Positions 37,572 to 39,507 of a DNA stretch of 39,507 bases are shown here, in pieces. Within the stretch, counting starts at the first letter, position 1. Each line of letters begins with the position of its first letter. The DNA is from Chloroherpeton thalassium (GTDB lineage Bacteria > Bacteroidota > Ignavibacteria > Kapaibacteriales > UBA2268). Under the pieces are notes generated by a model. The model saw only the letters and a list, made by a program, of their open reading frames with translations, ran no database searches and was not told where the DNA came from. Position numbers and translations under genes: made by a program. Location: contig DYLM01000003.1 of the NCBI GenBank assembly GCA_020722095.1, positions 28,748-68,254 of the forward strand, read 5' to 3'.

Positions 37572-38990
37572 TTGCAAAAAGGCAAATTATTATTAGTTGA
37601 TGATGATGTGATGGTATTAAAGCTTTACGAAAGATATTTCGGGAAGCATTTTGAAGTTAAGACTGCTAAGTCAGCAGAAGATGCACTCAAAGTTATCAAT
37701 AGTGGCTTTAAATTTGAAGTTATTCTTTCAGATCAAATAATGCCGGGGATGACTGGCAGTGAATTACTCCATAAGTTATCCCAGACTCATACTCAATCAA
37801 TTCGAATGTTGATGACTGCTGATACCGAACCAAGTATGATCATAAAAGTAGCTGCACAATCCAGATCACTTGTTGTATTAACTAAACCAATTAAAGAAAT
37901 AGATTTAATCCAATCTGTAAATGTTGCATTCCAATATTACCGACTTAAGGAATTAAATAATGAACTTACCAACAAAATAAAAAATATTTCAACTGAAAAA
38001 GAAACAAAACCAATAAAAATTGAACCAGATTCAAGGAATTATGTTCAAGTTATGCATCAAGCATTTTTAACACTTGGTGCATTTAAAGGAAATTATTTTT
38101 ATAGCCATTTTGAAGGTGTTTTAAAAATTGCTAATTATTTTGTTCGTGAATTAAAATTGCCCGAAAAAAGCAACCAAGATTTGTTTAATATTGAATTGAT
38201 GTATTCAATAATGATGCAAACTTTTCCAAGACGATTGGCTTATACAAATCCTTTTGAATTAGAAGAAGTTGATTTTTCTGAATATTTTGAATATACATCT
38301 AATTTTTTTAAAAAGGTTATTGACAAATATGGAGAGGAAAAATATTCGCATTTTTTCCAAATTTGGGAACATATTGATGGTTCGGGATTTCCAAAAAAAT
38401 TAACAAGTAATATTTCCATAGAATCTCAAATATTCCAGTTATCTAATTTATATTTCCATTTTCTATATTTAATACCTAACGAGAGTTTAATCGATAGATT
38501 TTATAATAAAACATACAGATATAAGTATGAAATTGCTTTTGAGAGAATGAAGCAAGGACAAAAGTTTATTTTGGCAAATAGTAAATGGTTTAATCAAGAT
38601 TTATTTAATATTTTTAGATTTGCTATCAAAGAAAATCACATAGAAGTTTTTCTTCCTATCCGAGAAAATAAAGAAATTCCAAATCTTGAATATTTAATCG
38701 AATTTAGTCAAATCATTGATGAATTAGAGAATTACCGAGAAAGCAACAAAAATAATCAATTAGAAATTGTTAACGAGGGAGATCAAGCCTTTGCAGTTAA
38801 AACGATTCCTCCCAATCAATTAGCTGTCGGAATGGTTATAGATCAGAATTTGGTTACTACAGCCAACGTAACTGTTGCCAGAAGGGGAACGAAAATTTCA
38901 GCTACAGTTTTAAGCAACATCCTTACTTTAATTGACAAAAAAATGCTGAAAGATGCTAACAAAATCGAAGTAAAAATTCCATTAACTTAA
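37572..38990 (+). CDS. Response regulator with degenerate HD-GYP-like output domain
   Basis: Receiver LLLVDDD...ILSDQIMPGMTG...LTKPI; later WEHIDGSGFPKKLTSNISIESQIFQLSNLY; TTG start. Confidence 0.83.
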   Translation: MQKGKLLLVDDDVMVLKLYERYFGKHFEVKTAKSAEDALKVINSGFKFEVILSDQIMPGMTGSELLHKLSQTHTQSIRMLMTADTEPSMIIKVAAQSRSLVVLTKPIKEIDLIQSVNVAFQYYRLKELNNELTNKIKNISTEKETKPIKIEPDSRNYVQVMHQAFLTLGAFKGNYFYSHFEGVLKIANYFVRELKLPEKSNQDLFNIELMYSIMMQTFPRRLAYTNPFELEEVDFSEYFEYTSNFFKKVIDKYGEEKYSHFFQIWEHIDGSGFPKKLTSNISIESQIFQLSNLYFHFLYLIPNESLIDRFYNKTYRYKYEIAFERMKQGQKFILANSKWFNQDLFNIFRFAIKENHIEVFLPIRENKEIPNLEYLIEFSQIIDELENYRESNKNNQLEIVNEGDQAFAVKTIPPNQLAVGMVIDQNLVTTANVTVARRGTKISATVLSNILTLIDKKMLKDANKIEVKIPLT

Positions 38991-38992
38991 TT

Positions 38993-39507
38993 ATGAATAA
39001 AACAGAAATTCTTGCCAAAATAGACTTGTATCTTCGTAAAAGCATAGTTGCTACTACACCTTATTTCGCTTCATTATTTTATTCATATTCTCGTAAATTA
39101 TTTCTCAAACTATTATATTCTGATTTTGATTTTCCAAAAATTGATATTCCAAAGAAGTTCCAAACTACTTTGTTAGAGTTGACTTTTCAGTCTCCAATTT
39201 TCAATGCTGCCGGTATCTTTAAAGAAGTTTATGGTTACGAAGTTGCATACCGCCAAGGTGCAGGTGCATTTTTAATTGGCACTATCACACCAAAGCCAAG
39301 AAAAGGAAATCTTAAAAAAGGAATTTTGCATCCTTTTATACCTTTGGCGAGTTCTAATTCTGCAATAAATTGGATGGGTTTGCCAAATGTTGGCTTCGCT
39401 GAAGCGGCTAAAAGAATAAATGCAATTGAAAAACAACACGGATGTCCAATTGGAATTAGTATTTCACTTCAGCCTGAAAGCAGTTATCCTGAATCAATGA
39501 ATGAAAT
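38993..39507 (+). CDS. pyrD: Dihydroorotate dehydrogenase (quinone-type), 3' end outside window
   Basis: Frame from ATG 38993: ...LTFQSPIFNAAGIFKEVYGYEVAYRQGAGAFLIGTITPKPRKGN...NSAINWMGLPNVG. Confidence 0.88.
   Translation, partial: MNKTEILAKIDLYLRKSIVATTPYFASLFYSYSRKLFLKLLYSDFDFPKIDIPKKFQTTLLELTFQSPIFNAAGIFKEVYGYEVAYRQGAGAFLIGTITPKPRKGNLKKGILHPFIPLASSNSAINWMGLPNVGFAEAAKRINAIEKQHGCPIGISISLQPESSYPESMNE

Overview
AT-rich bacterial chromosomal segment. PorQ-like, T9SS C-terminal-domain, BatA-like and TAnnTTTG signals suggest Bacteroidota/Chlorobiota-type ancestry (inference only). Most of it is housekeeping. About 25 consecutive genes from ~4.3 to ~33.97 kb lie on the minus strand: porQ-like, thioesterase, parB, parA, NUDIX, receiver + PAS histidine kinase, NfnB/NfnA-like flavoproteins, lepB, lepA, a repeat protein, ftsH, hpt, tilS, aldehyde dehydrogenase, a giant T9SS-type secreted protein, hslO, glycosyltransferase-TPR, a peptidase/propeller/barrel protein and a purine nucleoside phosphorylase. 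Plus-strand genes flank them: RG-rich tail, MsbA-like ABC transporter, purM, MNT nucleotidyltransferase; then BatA-like VWA, a response regulator and partial pyrD. No CRISPR array, tRNA, rRNA or transposase was recognised. The most interesting signals are: (1) a dispersed nested-palindrome element with GAGGCTGTCTCATAAGTC termini, two intact 135-bp copies and one composite relic with a different core; (2) inverted arrays of 4 x 9-bp repeats flanking a glycosyltransferase gene; (3) a decaying MNT/HEPN toxin-antitoxin locus whose HEPN stub runs into a terminator; (4) a protein with a degenerate HNH-like N-terminus and exact 77-aa repeats; (5) a tight nfnA-nfnB-PAS kinase-receiver cluster with an inverted repeat upstream; (6) a receiver protein with a degenerate HD-GYP domain (HD to YS); (7) a large gluzincin/propeller/Omp85-like outer-membrane protein.
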